NCBI GenBank assembly: GCA_046199005.1 | Contig: CP176050.1 | Location: 2,790,001 to 2,854,000 of the forward strand | Length of the DNA: 64,000 nt | Reading direction: 5' to 3' | Source of the DNA: Ascidiimonas sp046199005 | GTDB taxonomy: Bacteria; Bacteroidota; Bacteroidia; Flavobacteriales; Flavobacteriaceae | Shown here: piece after piece, positions 46,586 through 56,965 of the stretch | Layout: each line of letters begins with the position of its first letter | Numbering within the stretch: position 1 is the stretch's first letter | Program-made: the position numbers and the translations under genes | The notes under the pieces: model-generated | Database searches by the model: none | The model's input: the letters and a program-made list of their open reading frames with translations, nothing else | What the model was told of the DNA's origin: nothing

Positions 46586-48532
46586 ATGCAAAATACACTG
46601 GACTTTATCAAAACAGATATGACATTTGATTTAGAATCCAAAAAATTTGAGAAAATCGAAACATACGTTTACGAAAGTTCTCAGACCGCTTCACTTTATA
46701 TAGCCAAACAAATAGCCAACTGTATAAAAGAAAAAGCACTCAGAGGCGAACATGCAGTTTTAGGACTTGCTACCGGTTCCAGTCCTACCAAAGTGTACGA
46801 CTACCTGGTTCAGTTTCATAAAGAAGACGGATTGAGCTTCAAAAATGTGATTACATTCAACTTAGATGAGTACTACCCTATGAATCCCGAAGCGATGCAA
46901 AGTTATCGGCGATTTATGAACGAGCATCTTTTTGATCACGTTGACATAGAAGAAAAGAACGCAATGGTACCCGACGGTACTTTACCGATCGAAGATGTAA
47001 AAGCATATTGCGAACACTACGAAAGTCTTATCAACCAATATGGAGGCATCGATATACAAATCCTTGGTATAGGTAGAACCGGGCATGTAGGTTTCAACGA
47101 ACCAGGGTCGTCTATCAATAGTAAGACTCGATTAATCAGGCTTGATAAGATCACCCGCCTGGATGCTGCCAGCGACTTTTTTGGAGATGAAAATGTGCCT
47201 TACCGTGCAATTACAATGGGAGTAGGAACTATACTGGCTTCCAAGAAGATATTTTTAATGGCATGGGGTGAAGGCAAATCGGCCGTGGTTAAGGAGGCAA
47301 TAGAGGGTGAAATTAAAGAATCAATACCGGCATCGTTCCTGCAACATCATAAAGACTGTACTTTTATATTAGATACAGCAGCAGCTTCCGAATTAACCAG
47401 AATTAAAACTCCGTGGTTAGTTACCGAATGTATCTGGAATGACGAACTCATAAAAAGAGCGGTGATCTGGCTTTCTGAAAAATTAGAAAAAGCGATCCTT
47501 AAGATCACCAATGAAGACTATAATGAATATGGTATGGGTAATTTAGTGGCTGAGATTGGTTCGGCGGAAGAAATTAACCTGAAGGTATTCAATGAACTGC
47601 AACGAACCATCACTGGATGGCCCGGAGGGAAACCAAGACAGGATGACACCCGTAGACCGGAAAGAGCCGAACCATTTCCAAAAAGATCCTTAATATTCAG
47701 TCCGCATCCCGATGACGATGTGATCTCTATGGGAGGCACATTACTGCGTCTGGTAGACCAGGGACATGAAGTACACGTTGCCTATCAAACCTCCGGTAAC
47801 ATTGCTGTTTTTGATGATGAAGTCATCCGTTTTCTGGATTTTGCAAAAGAAATAGCGAGTTCTGAAAAAGCGACTACTGAAATGGATAAACTTTTGAAGC
47901 AGGTGCGGAAATTCATGGAAAAAAAGCATCCGGGAGATATAGACGAACCCGAAGTGCAAAAATTTAAAGGGCTCATTAGAAAAGGGGAAGCACTCGCAGC
48001 CTGTCGTTATTGTGGAGTAGACGAAAAAAACGCACACTTTTTAAATCTTCCTTTTTATGAAACCGGAGCTATTAAGAAAAAACCACCGGGTGAGGAAGAT
48101 ATTCAAATAACTTATGACCTTTTAAATAAAATTAAACCACATCAGATATTTGCCGCAGGAGACCTGTCCGATCCGCATGGTACTCACCGAGTTTGTCTTC
48201 AGATCATTTATTCGGCTATTGAAAGATTGGTAAAGGATAAAGCGGATTGGATCAAAAATACCTATGTGTGGCTCTATAGAGGTGCCTGGCAGGAATGGGA
48301 CATATCAGATATGGAAATGGCAGTACCCATTGGTCCAAAAGATATGAATCGTAAACGAAATGCCATTTTTAAACATCAGTCTCAAAAAGACAGAGCTATG
48401 TTTCCCGGAAGCGATAAACGGGAATTCTGGCAACGTGCAGAAGACAGGAATAAGGAAACCGCAGAAAAATATAATAGCTTAGGACTTGCAGAATATGAAG
48501 CCATAGAAGGTTTTGTTCGATATAAATTTTAA
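46586..48532 (+). CDS. nagB: Glucosamine-6-phosphate deaminase fused to a PIG-L/LmbE deacetylase domain
   Basis: 648 residues. Residues 1-330 are a NagB domain: LATGSSPTKVYDYLV, NLDEYYPM, and GIGRTGHVGFNEPGSS, where the Asp of the usual GIGxDGH is Thr, as I recall for the long Bacteroidota form. Residues 370-648 are a zinc-dependent PIG-L/LmbE domain with FSPHPDDDVISMGG and DLSDPHGTHRV as metal ligands. NagB turns GlcN-6-P into fructose-6-P and ammonia; the second domain is expected to remove N-acetyl groups, perhaps making GlcN-6-P for the first. It leads the plus-strand salvage operon, 30 bases before susC. Confidence 0.93.
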   Translation: MQNTLDFIKTDMTFDLESKKFEKIETYVYESSQTASLYIAKQIANCIKEKALRGEHAVLGLATGSSPTKVYDYLVQFHKEDGLSFKNVITFNLDEYYPMNPEAMQSYRRFMNEHLFDHVDIEEKNAMVPDGTLPIEDVKAYCEHYESLINQYGGIDIQILGIGRTGHVGFNEPGSSINSKTRLIRLDKITRLDAASDFFGDENVPYRAITMGVGTILASKKIFLMAWGEGKSAVVKEAIEGEIKESIPASFLQHHKDCTFILDTAAASELTRIKTPWLVTECIWNDELIKRAVIWLSEKLEKAILKITNEDYNEYGMGNLVAEIGSAEEINLKVFNELQRTITGWPGGKPRQDDTRRPERAEPFPKRSLIFSPHPDDDVISMGGTLLRLVDQGHEVHVAYQTSGNIAVFDDEVIRFLDFAKEIASSEKATTEMDKLLKQVRKFMEKKHPGDIDEPEVQKFKGLIRKGEALAACRYCGVDEKNAHFLNLPFYETGAIKKKPPGEEDIQITYDLLNKIKPHQIFAAGDLSDPHGTHRVCLQIIYSAIERLVKDKADWIKNTYVWLYRGAWQEWDISDMEMAVPIGPKDMNRKRNAIFKHQSQKDRAMFPGSDKREFWQRAEDRNKETAEKYNSLGLAEYEAIEGFVRYKF

Positions 48533-48562
48533 AAAGCAGAAAATCAACTTTAACTCAATTAC

Positions 48563-51544
48563 ATGAAAATCACTCATAACTTTTTGAAAAAAAGGCCAGT
48601 TTACAAGATGCTGTTGCTATTTTGTATGATGCTGGCGAGCGGGACGGTCTTTGCTCAGACATCAGACTACGTACTCACCGGTAAGGTAGTAGACCAGGGG
48701 AATGGCCTTCCAATTCCCGGAGCTTCCGTATTTGTAGCCAATACTTCCTTCGGAGGGGTTACAGATTTTGACGGAAACTATAGTTTTATAGCAAGACTCG
48801 AGCCCGGAGAATATCAGTTAACCACAAGCTATCTTGGCTATTCGACCAAAAAGACATTGCTTTCTTTAGGCAGTACCTTAGAAGTTTCTACTGATGTAAG
48901 TCTGGTAGAAGACTTATTAAATTTAGATGAGGTAATCGTAACCGGTACCCCTGGTAATACCAGTAGACGGCAATTAGGTAATGCCATTTCTACTGTACAG
49001 GCCGCAGATGTTCAGAATGTGGGTGCACTTCAAGTGGATCAGGCATTATCTGGTAAGGTAGCAGGTGCATTGGTACAACAAAACTCAGGGGATCCTGCAG
49101 GTGGTATCTCTATAAGATTAAGAGGACCCAGTACCATTTCCGGTTCTTCAGATCCGCTTTACATTATTGATGGGGTACTCGTGAGTAATTCAAGCTCACA
49201 GCTCATTGATTTAGGGGGTAATGCTCAGAACAGACTTGCAGATATTAATCCTAATGATATTGAAAGAATAGAAATATTAAAAGGTGCTGCCGCTGCTGCA
49301 ATCTATGGTTCGCGAGCAAGTAATGGGGTAGTACAGATCTTTACTAAAAGAGGTCAAACAGGAAAACCCAGATTCTCTTTTACCACTAATGTTAAGGTCA
49401 ATGAATTAAGAGACAAAATACAATACAATGAAGTCCCTCTAGCGTGGGCAAACCCCTTCGACAGGGAAGATCTTACCACCGTTCCTGTAGAGCGGTTTGA
49501 CCTTCAAGATGAAATTTTTGATACAGGAATTGGTATTGAGAACTTTTTGTCGGTATCCGGCGGTAGTGAAAATACTAAATACTTTGTTTCCGGTTCGTTC
49601 CTTAATAATGAAGGAATCGTAAAAAATACCGATTTCCAACGAATGGGACTGAAAGTAAATCTTGATCAGAGAGCTACGGACTGGCTAAGCTTTAATGTCG
49701 GACTTAATTACATCAGAAGTGAAAGTAATGATATTCCTAACGGGGGTATTAACTCTGCATACGGTGCAATTACTGGTTTTCTTTTTAGTGACAACTCTGT
49801 GAATCCTGCTCCTGATGATTCAGGCGTGTATCCAGTGACTTCTTTATTGGTACCAAGAACGAATCCTGCTGAGGCAGTTGAGCGTTTTGAGTTTGCACAA
49901 AAAACAAATCGTACGATCGCTAATTTGGGAATTGTGGCCGATCTGACTGATGAATTATCAGTAAATTATAAAATCGGATTTGACTATTTCAATCAATCTG
50001 GTACCGCATTTATTCCGCCGGGAAACACATCAACCCAGCAAACAGGTTTTGCAAGGAGAGCAGATGCGAATAACTTCCTTCTTAACAATGATCTTAACAT
50101 CAGCTATGCATTTAACATCACAGAAGATATTACCTCGACCACCGTATTAGGAGGAACATGGCAGTATCAGGAACTGGAATCAGTCGCTTTACAGTCAGAC
50201 AGACTTCCACCGCTTGTAAAAGTAGCCAGTGCAGGTACTATTACTGGTCAGGGAGATTTTAGAAGCAAGGAGTCTTTCTGGGGCGCCTTTTTACAACAGT
50301 CTTTCGGTTACAAAGAGAAACTCTATTTAAACGGAGCTATCCGATATGACGGTGCTTCCGTTTTTGGTGAAGACGAAAGAAATCAGTTCTTTGCAAAAGC
50401 AAGTGCTTCCTATGTGATGTCTGCAGAAGACTTCTGGCAGGAAACCTTTGGAGACACATTTAACTCATTCAAATTAAGAGCTTCCTGGGGAGAGGCAGGT
50501 AACCTTACCGCCTTAAGCGCTTTTGATAGATTTGCCGTATTTAATCCAATTGCCATTAATGGTTCGAGTGGTTTGGTTCCTTCCTCCAGACAAGGGAATG
50601 AAAACTTAGCGCCGGAGAGACAAACGGAAACAGAAATTGGTTTTGATGCTGGTTTCCTCAATAACAGACTTGGTATAGAGTTTACCTATTATAGACAAGA
50701 TGTGGAAGATCTGTTACTCCAAAGAGAATTATCTCCAAGTACAGGCTTCGCAACCAGATTTGAAAATGTAGGTGAACTTACCAACAAAGGGGTCGAGATA
50801 TTGATAAGAGCAGTTCCTGTTAAAACTGAAGACTTTGAATGGTCTTTGACAGCTACGTACTCTAAAAATGAAAATGAAGTAACAAATGTTGCCGGAGAAC
50901 AACTTACCTTACCCGGTAGTTTCTCCACCAGTTTCGTGATCGAAGGGCAACCACTAGGGGTCTTCTACAGACAGTTCTACGCGCGTAACGAAGACGGTTC
51001 TATAGCCTTAGATGCCGATGGATATCCTTTTAGGGGGGTAACCGAAGACGGCAGTAGTTCGAAGGTTATCGGTGATCCAAATCCTGACTGGTTTGGTTCT
51101 TTGATCAATGAGTTCTCTTATAAAGATTTCAAATTTCGTATACAATTTGATGCCGTACAGGGCTTTGATGTATTTAACTGGAACCGAAGACTATTGGATA
51201 ACGTGATCTTTGGAGGAGGTTATAATGTAGGTCAGGAATTATTAGGAAATCGTCCTAAAGGTTTCGGAGGAGCTCAAGCGGGTATCTTTGAGGAGTTTGT
51301 CGAAGACGGTTCCTTTGTCAAACTAAGAGAATTGGCATTGAGTTATACGCTCTATCCAGAGCAAACATTCATAGAAAGTATTCAATTAAGTCTTGTAGGA
51401 CGAAACCTTATCTCATGGGATGATTACACAGGATGGGATCCAGAGGTGAGTACTGCAGGTCAAAGTAACGGGGTTAGAGGATTCGACTTTGCAGCGGTTC
51501 CTATTCCAAGAACATTTCAATTGGGTGTAAACGTAACCTTTTAA
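48563..51544 (+). CDS. SusC/RagA family TonB-dependent receptor
   Basis: 993 residues. A signal peptide ending SGTVFAQ precedes a carboxypeptidase-like beta-sandwich (LTGKVVDQGNGLPIPGASV, GVTDFDGNYSF), a plug domain starting LDEVIVTGTPGN with IDGVLVSNSS and GAAAAAIYGSRASNGVVQI, and a 22-strand barrel ending FQLGVNVTF. It imports a large ligand across the outer membrane with TonB energy together with the SusD-like lipoprotein encoded 18 bases on. The neighbourhood (murQ, anmK, an AmpG-like permease, GHL10) points to peptidoglycan fragments or MurNAc-containing sugars as cargo. That is inference, as barrels of this family do not reveal their ligand. Confidence 0.95.
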   Translation: MKITHNFLKKRPVYKMLLLFCMMLASGTVFAQTSDYVLTGKVVDQGNGLPIPGASVFVANTSFGGVTDFDGNYSFIARLEPGEYQLTTSYLGYSTKKTLLSLGSTLEVSTDVSLVEDLLNLDEVIVTGTPGNTSRRQLGNAISTVQAADVQNVGALQVDQALSGKVAGALVQQNSGDPAGGISIRLRGPSTISGSSDPLYIIDGVLVSNSSSQLIDLGGNAQNRLADINPNDIERIEILKGAAAAAIYGSRASNGVVQIFTKRGQTGKPRFSFTTNVKVNELRDKIQYNEVPLAWANPFDREDLTTVPVERFDLQDEIFDTGIGIENFLSVSGGSENTKYFVSGSFLNNEGIVKNTDFQRMGLKVNLDQRATDWLSFNVGLNYIRSESNDIPNGGINSAYGAITGFLFSDNSVNPAPDDSGVYPVTSLLVPRTNPAEAVERFEFAQKTNRTIANLGIVADLTDELSVNYKIGFDYFNQSGTAFIPPGNTSTQQTGFARRADANNFLLNNDLNISYAFNITEDITSTTVLGGTWQYQELESVALQSDRLPPLVKVASAGTITGQGDFRSKESFWGAFLQQSFGYKEKLYLNGAIRYDGASVFGEDERNQFFAKASASYVMSAEDFWQETFGDTFNSFKLRASWGEAGNLTALSAFDRFAVFNPIAINGSSGLVPSSRQGNENLAPERQTETEIGFDAGFLNNRLGIEFTYYRQDVEDLLLQRELSPSTGFATRFENVGELTNKGVEILIRAVPVKTEDFEWSLTATYSKNENEVTNVAGEQLTLPGSFSTSFVIEGQPLGVFYRQFYARNEDGSIALDADGYPFRGVTEDGSSSKVIGDPNPDWFGSLINEFSYKDFKFRIQFDAVQGFDVFNWNRRLLDNVIFGGGYNVGQELLGNRPKGFGGAQAGIFEEFVEDGSFVKLRELALSYTLYPEQTFIESIQLSLVGRNLISWDDYTGWDPEVSTAGQSNGVRGFDFAAVPIPRTFQLGVNVTF

Positions 51545-51562
51545 TTAAAACTGTAAACGATC

Positions 51563-52903
51563 ATGAAAAAATATTTTAAAACACACATACTATCGGCACT
51601 TTTAGTGAGCTTCGCAGTTTTAATATCCTGTGAGACCGATTTTGATAATCCGAATGCAGCTTCAGGAGACGAAGTATTTACCTCGCGGGACGGTCTTTTT
51701 AGTGCTACCGTGGGTATGACACAGATCTATAGTGTAAGCGGATTGAGGCAGATCATAGAAACGCCTGCAATCACTACACGTGAAGGAGGTATAACCACTA
51801 CTTTCCAGAATATGATTGAATTAGAAGATGGAGGCGCTAATCTGCCGAACTTTAATTCGAACGTTATAGGCCTATGGTCAAATTTATTGAGAGTAATGGG
51901 TATCGCGGAAGATATTGCGGCAAACGCGCCTAATGTATCCCTTGATGCAGGAACACAAAGTGCTTTGATAGCCTATGCGAATTTATTTAGAGCAATGTCT
52001 ATTGGAAGTCTTTCTCAAAACTTTGAGCAGGTCGTTATTCTTACCAGTCCTAATAATGATGCTTCTTTCGTGTCACGCCAGGCAGGTTTTACAGAAGCGA
52101 TCAGACTATTGGAAGAAGCAAAAACACTGTTGGCGGCTAATCCGGTTTCAGATGAATTTGAATCGGTGATATTGAAGGGAAATATTGATCTTTTGAATAC
52201 CATTAATGCCATGTTGGCCAGATATAATCTTTTTGCCGGCAACTACGATGCGGCTATTAGTGCGGCCAATCTGGTAGATCAATCTTCAGGGTCTGTGTTT
52301 ACATACGATACCCAGAATCCGAATCCTGTTTGGGGAAGGGTTTTTCAAAACAATGCTCCTAACTTCAAACCCAGAGATAATTTTGGGTTGCCAGACAGTT
52401 TTGTGTTCGATGCAGAAGACGGTAGAGTAAGCTTTTACCTGGAAGAACTTGATGAGACTAATCAAAATGGACTACCCATTGAAGATTTAGCAGCACCCTT
52501 CTTTCAAACAGATATTGTTTCAATCCCGGTATATCTTACTGACGAAATGAACCTTATTGTTGCGGAAGCAAACCTGAGAAAAGCTAGTCCCGATACTGCT
52601 GCTGCTATTACCGCCATTGATGCGGTAAGAACAGACAACGATGATATCTTTGGCGTAAATGCAAATATCGATGCGTACAGCGGTGATACTTCTATAAGTG
52701 CACTTCTCAACGAAGTATATCAAAACAGAAGGGCAGAATTATTCCTTACAGGATTGAGTTTGGAAGATAGCAGAAGATTCGGCAGACCGGAACCTAGTAC
52801 GGCTCCTATGATATATACCGATGAACGAAATAGAAATTTTTATCCATATCCGGATATTGAAAGAAATAGCAATCCAAATACACCAGCAGATCCTTCTATT
52901 TAA
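51563..52903 (+). CDS. SusD/RagB family surface lipoprotein
   Basis: 446 residues with a lipoprotein signal (LLVSFAVLISCETDFDNPN; Cys near 23), the typical N-terminal NPN segment, helical TPR-like region (ALIAYANLFRAMSIGSL) and the C-terminal YQNRRAELFLTGLSLEDSRRFGRP signature. It forms the ligand-binding lid of the SusC-like receptor. It is shorter than most polysaccharide SusD proteins, as expected for small or simple ligands. A terminator follows 30 bases after the stop. Confidence 0.94.
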   Translation: MKKYFKTHILSALLVSFAVLISCETDFDNPNAASGDEVFTSRDGLFSATVGMTQIYSVSGLRQIIETPAITTREGGITTTFQNMIELEDGGANLPNFNSNVIGLWSNLLRVMGIAEDIAANAPNVSLDAGTQSALIAYANLFRAMSIGSLSQNFEQVVILTSPNNDASFVSRQAGFTEAIRLLEEAKTLLAANPVSDEFESVILKGNIDLLNTINAMLARYNLFAGNYDAAISAANLVDQSSGSVFTYDTQNPNPVWGRVFQNNAPNFKPRDNFGLPDSFVFDAEDGRVSFYLEELDETNQNGLPIEDLAAPFFQTDIVSIPVYLTDEMNLIVAEANLRKASPDTAAAITAIDAVRTDNDDIFGVNANIDAYSGDTSISALLNEVYQNRRAELFLTGLSLEDSRRFGRPEPSTAPMIYTDERNRNFYPYPDIERNSNPNTPADPSI

Positions 52904-52932
52904 AGATTTTGGTTTAAAGTTAGTTTAGTCTG

Positions 52933-52973
52933 AAAAGGCCTGCTTGAGTAAACATCTTAAAGTAGGCCTTTTT
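52933..52973 (+). terminator. Terminator after susD
   Basis: AAGGCCTGCTT / AAGTAGGCCTT, an 11-bp stem with one G-U pair and a 14-base loop, followed by five T. It probably separates or attenuates the glycosidase and permease genes downstream. Confidence 0.8.
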
Positions 52974-52996
52974 ATTAGTATCTTATTCATTTTTTA

Positions 52997-54550
52997 ATGA
53001 TCAAAAATACATTTTACATCATTCTGACCGTTTTATTTGTTTCCTGCGGAACCGGATTGCCCAAAAACTTAAGAGCTCCGAAGACGGAGTTTCGTGGGGT
53101 GTGGATCGCAACCGTTGTAAATATTGACTGGCCTTCCTCCGGTGAACAAGACTTCGAAAAGAAAAAAGAAGCATATTTACAACTACTTGATTTTTATGAG
53201 GAATTGAATTTTAACGCCGCTATTGTTCAGATAAGAACTGCCGGAGATGCTTTTTATCCTTCAGAGTATGCACCATGGTCCAGATTTTTGACCGGGAAAG
53301 AAGGTGAAGCGACCTCAGAATACAATACACTATTATCCTGGATGATCGAGGAAACTCATAAAAGGGGTATGGAATTTCACGCCTGGTTAAATCCGTATAG
53401 GGCTACCTTTGATCTCAATACAGAAATTCTAAGTGAAACCCATGATTATAATACGCATCCTGAATGGATGATCAAATACGGAAAAAAATATTATTACAAC
53501 CCCGGGCTACCCGAAGTACAGGCGCATTTACTTAATATTATTAATGAGGTAGTAGACAATTATCAAATTGATGCTATTCATTTTGACGACTACTTTTATC
53601 CATACAAAATTAAGGATGAAGAATTCGATGATCTTGAGTCCTACAAAAAATTCGGTCAACAGTATAGTTCGATTGAAGATTGGCGAAGGCAAAATATAAA
53701 CTCCCTGATAAAAAACATACACGATTCCATTGAAGCCCGTAAACCCTGGGTTCAATTCGGAATCAGTCCGTTTGGTGTTTGGAGAAATGCTTCTGTTGAT
53801 CCTCGTGGTTCCGATACCAAAGCAGGTCAAACCACCTATGATGATCTGTATGCAGATGCCTTGGCATGGATAGAAAATGGATGGATCGATTATATGGCGC
53901 CACAGTTGTACTGGAGTCTCTACTACCCTGCTGCTAGCCATGCAAAATTAATGGATTGGTGGTCCCGTAATACAAAAAACACACAGTTGTATATCGGTAA
54001 CGGTCCCTATAAGATCAGAAATAATGCCGATAAAGCCTGGAAGAGAAAAAAAGAACTTCCCAAGCAGCTTACCCTTGCCAGAAAGACAAAAGAGGTAGAT
54101 GGCAATATCTTTTTTAGTGCAAAATCGCTCATCCAAAAGAACAAAGATGTCGCCAATTATCTAAAGAGAAAGTATTATAAATATCCTGCATTAACACCAC
54201 CGGCAAAAACAACTAAAACGCTTCCGGAAGCACCAAAACTAACTTCCATAATTCAAAAAGGGGACGCTTATGTGATGCACTTAGATTCCGTAGGGCCAGC
54301 TAGTCCCAATCTCCTATTATATGGTTTTAAGTCTGATCGTCATATAGACATACAAACCGGAAAAAATATTCTTAAAAAAATCTACCTGCAGGAAAGAACA
54401 CAGCTTTCCTTAAATACTACGCTGTTTAGACATCACAAAGTCTTTGCCATTACTTTTCTGGATCGTTACGGAGTGGAAAGCGAACCATTTTTATTTACTT
54501 TTAATACGATGAAAAACGGAAACATTTCCATTAAAAGATATCAGCCATAA
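52997..54550 (+). CDS. GHL10 family (DUF187) glycosidase, lipoprotein
   Basis: 517 residues with a short lipoprotein signal (IILTVLFVSCG). The GHL10 barrel is marked by EFRGVWIATVVNIDWPSS, NAAIVQIRTAGDAFYPSEY, FHAWLNPYRA, IDAIHFDDYFYP (likely acidic catalytic residues), FGISPFGVW and DYMAPQLYWS. The C-terminal 110 residues look like a fibronectin-like module. The E. coli relative DigH (YddW) cleaves denuded peptidoglycan glycans, which suits the recycling genes on both sides. The product would then enter by the SusCD and AmpG-like proteins. The gene overlaps the next by one base. Confidence 0.88.
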   Translation: MIKNTFYIILTVLFVSCGTGLPKNLRAPKTEFRGVWIATVVNIDWPSSGEQDFEKKKEAYLQLLDFYEELNFNAAIVQIRTAGDAFYPSEYAPWSRFLTGKEGEATSEYNTLLSWMIEETHKRGMEFHAWLNPYRATFDLNTEILSETHDYNTHPEWMIKYGKKYYYNPGLPEVQAHLLNIINEVVDNYQIDAIHFDDYFYPYKIKDEEFDDLESYKKFGQQYSSIEDWRRQNINSLIKNIHDSIEARKPWVQFGISPFGVWRNASVDPRGSDTKAGQTTYDDLYADALAWIENGWIDYMAPQLYWSLYYPAASHAKLMDWWSRNTKNTQLYIGNGPYKIRNNADKAWKRKKELPKQLTLARKTKEVDGNIFFSAKSLIQKNKDVANYLKRKYYKYPALTPPAKTTKTLPEAPKLTSIIQKGDAYVMHLDSVGPASPNLLLYGFKSDRHIDIQTGKNILKKIYLQERTQLSLNTTLFRHHKVFAITFLDRYGVESEPFLFTFNTMKNGNISIKRYQP

Positions 54551-55050
54551 TGAAAGACATGTTAGTGCCGCTATGGGAATTGCCTGAATGTAGTGATATT
54601 GAAAAAAGACTTCAAAATCAGGAAAATATTATTGTGCGTCGTCCCATTGCTGCTGAAAGACATCTAATTACGAGCTGGGTTTTAAAAAACTTCAGCAATT
54701 ACTGGGAAAGTGAAGTCAAAGTTGCTTTCAGGTCGATCCCTGCTTCCATTTACGTCGCACAGAAAAATAATGAAATTTTAGGATTTGCCTGTTACGAATG
54801 CACCGCTAGAGGATTTTTTGGTCCTACAGGCACACTTGAAGAAGAAAGAGGAAAAGGCATTGGTAAAGTATTGTTGGTTAAAAGTTTGCAGTCCCTTCGC
54901 GAAATGGGATATGTTTACGGAATTATAGGCGGGGTTGGACCTGAAGCTTATTATGAAAAAACGGTAAATGCACGAATCATCGAAGGATCTGAGAAAAGCG
55001 TTTATTATCACATGTTAAAAAACAAGAATGGCGGAAACAAAAAAGAATAA
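54550..55050 (+). CDS. GNAT family N-acetyltransferase
   Basis: 166 residues. The acetyl-CoA binding motif is EEERGKGIGKVLL (about 95-107), preceded by IYVAQKNNEILGFACYE and followed by GGVGPEAYYEKT. The acceptor cannot be named. The gene starts on the last base of the GHL10 stop codon and overlaps the permease gene by 23 bases, so translation is probably coupled. An amino sugar or muropeptide fragment is a reasonable guess from context only. Confidence 0.82.
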   Translation: MKDMLVPLWELPECSDIEKRLQNQENIIVRRPIAAERHLITSWVLKNFSNYWESEVKVAFRSIPASIYVAQKNNEILGFACYECTARGFFGPTGTLEEERGKGIGKVLLVKSLQSLREMGYVYGIIGGVGPEAYYEKTVNARIIEGSEKSVYYHMLKNKNGGNKKE

Positions 55051-56296
55051 AAATGCCTGGATCTGGGTACCTTCTCTCTATTTTACCGAAGGACTCCCCT
55101 ATGTCATTATAATCATGGTTTCTGTGGTGATGTACAAACAATTAGGTCTCAGCAATGCAGAAATAGGATTATACACAAGCTGGTTTTACCTTCCCTGGAT
55201 TATTAAACCCTTATGGAGCCCTATGGTTGACATTAAATCCACCAAGCGAAAGTGGTTTTTAGGCATGCAACTTTTAATTGCCCTGGCATTTCTGGGCATT
55301 GGTTTTTCGTTACCTACCAGTTCGTTTCTGATACTTAGCCTTGCCTTCTTCTGGATGGCTGCATTTGCGTCTGCTACTCATGATATTGCAGCAGACGGCT
55401 ATTATCTATTAGGACTTACACAAGATAAACAGTCCTTTTTTATCGGGTTGAGAAGTACCTTTTACCGGTTGGCAATGATCACCGGGCAGGGAGTTATTGT
55501 GGTTCTGGCGGGGTATCTGGAAGAACAGTATGCAGATCCTCAACGTGCCTGGTCAATCACGATGATTGTAACTGCCGGATTAATGATAGGACTCACCCTA
55601 CTTAATATGTTAACCACTACCGAAGTGAAGGAAGATGTTGAAGCCAAAGACCGCCCCGGTTTTATAGAGGTTTTCACGACTTTTTTTCAAAAAAAGCAAA
55701 TTTGGATCGTTTTGGCATTTATTTTTACCTACAGGCTGGGTGAATCACAACTGGTGAAAATGGCAGCACCATTTTTACTGGATGCGCCTTCAGATGGCGG
55801 TATTGGTCTTACTACCTCACAACACGGACTCATTTACGGTACATTTGGACTTATAGCATTACTACTGGGTGGTATTGTAGGTGGGATCGTTATTTCCAGA
55901 GACGGCCTCGGAAAATGGATGCTGCCCATGATCCTTGCGCTTAATATTCCCAACGCGTTTTATGCCATACTTGCATTTACACAACCCGATTCTGTGATCA
56001 TTGCATCTATTGTGGTCATTCTTGAACAATTAGGTTACGGATTTGGTTTTACTGCCTTCATGATGTATCTAATTTATGTAGCGGAAGGCGCTGCAAAAAC
56101 AGCCCATTACTCTATTGCTACAGGACTCATGGCATTGGGTATGATGCTTCCGGGGATGATTAGTGGTTACGTGCAAGAATATATAGGTTATCCATTTTTC
56201 TTTATCTGGGTGCTCCTTGCAGCCATTCCCGCAATTTTACTGGTAAAAAAAGTAGACTTTCCATACGACTACGGCAAAAAAGTGCAAAACAAATAA
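55028..56296 (+). CDS. AmpG-like MFS permease
   Basis: 422 residues with about 12 hydrophobic segments. The first half follows the AmpG layout (YFTEGLPYVIIIMVSVVMYKQ, IGLYTSWFYLPWIIKPLWSPMVD, FASATHDIAADGYY). AmpG carries GlcNAc-anhydroMurNAc and its peptides across the inner membrane. With anmK and murQ beside it, import of anhydro-muropeptides or the free sugar is the likely role. The start lies inside the previous gene; the end is 3 bases before the methyltransferase. Confidence 0.88.
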   Translation: MAETKKNKNAWIWVPSLYFTEGLPYVIIIMVSVVMYKQLGLSNAEIGLYTSWFYLPWIIKPLWSPMVDIKSTKRKWFLGMQLLIALAFLGIGFSLPTSSFLILSLAFFWMAAFASATHDIAADGYYLLGLTQDKQSFFIGLRSTFYRLAMITGQGVIVVLAGYLEEQYADPQRAWSITMIVTAGLMIGLTLLNMLTTTEVKEDVEAKDRPGFIEVFTTFFQKKQIWIVLAFIFTYRLGESQLVKMAAPFLLDAPSDGGIGLTTSQHGLIYGTFGLIALLLGGIVGGIVISRDGLGKWMLPMILALNIPNAFYAILAFTQPDSVIIASIVVILEQLGYGFGFTAFMMYLIYVAEGAAKTAHYSIATGLMALGMMLPGMISGYVQEYIGYPFFFIWVLLAAIPAILLVKKVDFPYDYGKKVQNK

Positions 56297-56299
56297 GTC

Positions 56300-56959
56300 A
56301 TGAAAAATGAAATCGCATCTTCCTGGAACAAAAATGCTAAAGAATGGATCAATGTGATCACAGAGGGTCAGATCGCTTCACGAAAATTTACGAATCCGGC
56401 TATTCTTGAAGCACTTATCAAACATCGGGGAAAAAAGATTCTAGACCTCGGATGTGGCGAAGGATGGCTTACACGGGAACTTTCAAAGAACGGCAAGCTT
56501 GCCGTGGGTATAGACGGTACTGAAGCACTTATTAAGAAGGCAAGACAACTGGGAAATGAAAATTTCTATCATCTTAGCTATGAAGATATTATTGCCAAAA
56601 AAAGCATTCCCGAAGCTCCCTATGACCTGGCAGCTTTTAATTTTTGTCTTTATCAAAAAGAAGAAACTCCGGTACTACTTAAAGAAGTAAAAAAAGCACT
56701 TACCCCTAAAGGGCAAATAGTGATTCAAACACTTCACCCTTTCTTTTTAAAAGCTTCCGAACTACCCTATAAAAATCAATGGATCAATGATGCCTGGAAA
56801 GGACTTCCCGGTAATTTTACAGACGGGCATCCCTGGTATGCACAAACATTCGAGGGTTGGTCTGATACGTTTAGAGCTTCCGGATTGCAAGTAGCTGAAA
56901 TAAAGGAAGTAAGCAACGACAAAGGAGACCTTTTATCAGTAATTTTTAGTGTAAATTAA
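56300..56959 (+). CDS. Class I SAM-dependent methyltransferase
   Basis: 219 residues. Motif I is ILDLGCGEGWLTRELSK, followed by AVGIDGTEALIKKAR and YDLAAFNFCLYQ. It belongs to the small-molecule methyltransferase fold (Methyltransf_11/25 type); the substrate is unknown. It sits between the permease and anmK with 3- and 6-base gaps and is clearly in the operon, but no methylation step is known in peptidoglycan salvage. Confidence 0.85.
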   Translation: MKNEIASSWNKNAKEWINVITEGQIASRKFTNPAILEALIKHRGKKILDLGCGEGWLTRELSKNGKLAVGIDGTEALIKKARQLGNENFYHLSYEDIIAKKSIPEAPYDLAAFNFCLYQKEETPVLLKEVKKALTPKGQIVIQTLHPFFLKASELPYKNQWINDAWKGLPGNFTDGHPWYAQTFEGWSDTFRASGLQVAEIKEVSNDKGDLLSVIFSVN

Positions 56960-56965
56960 AATTTT

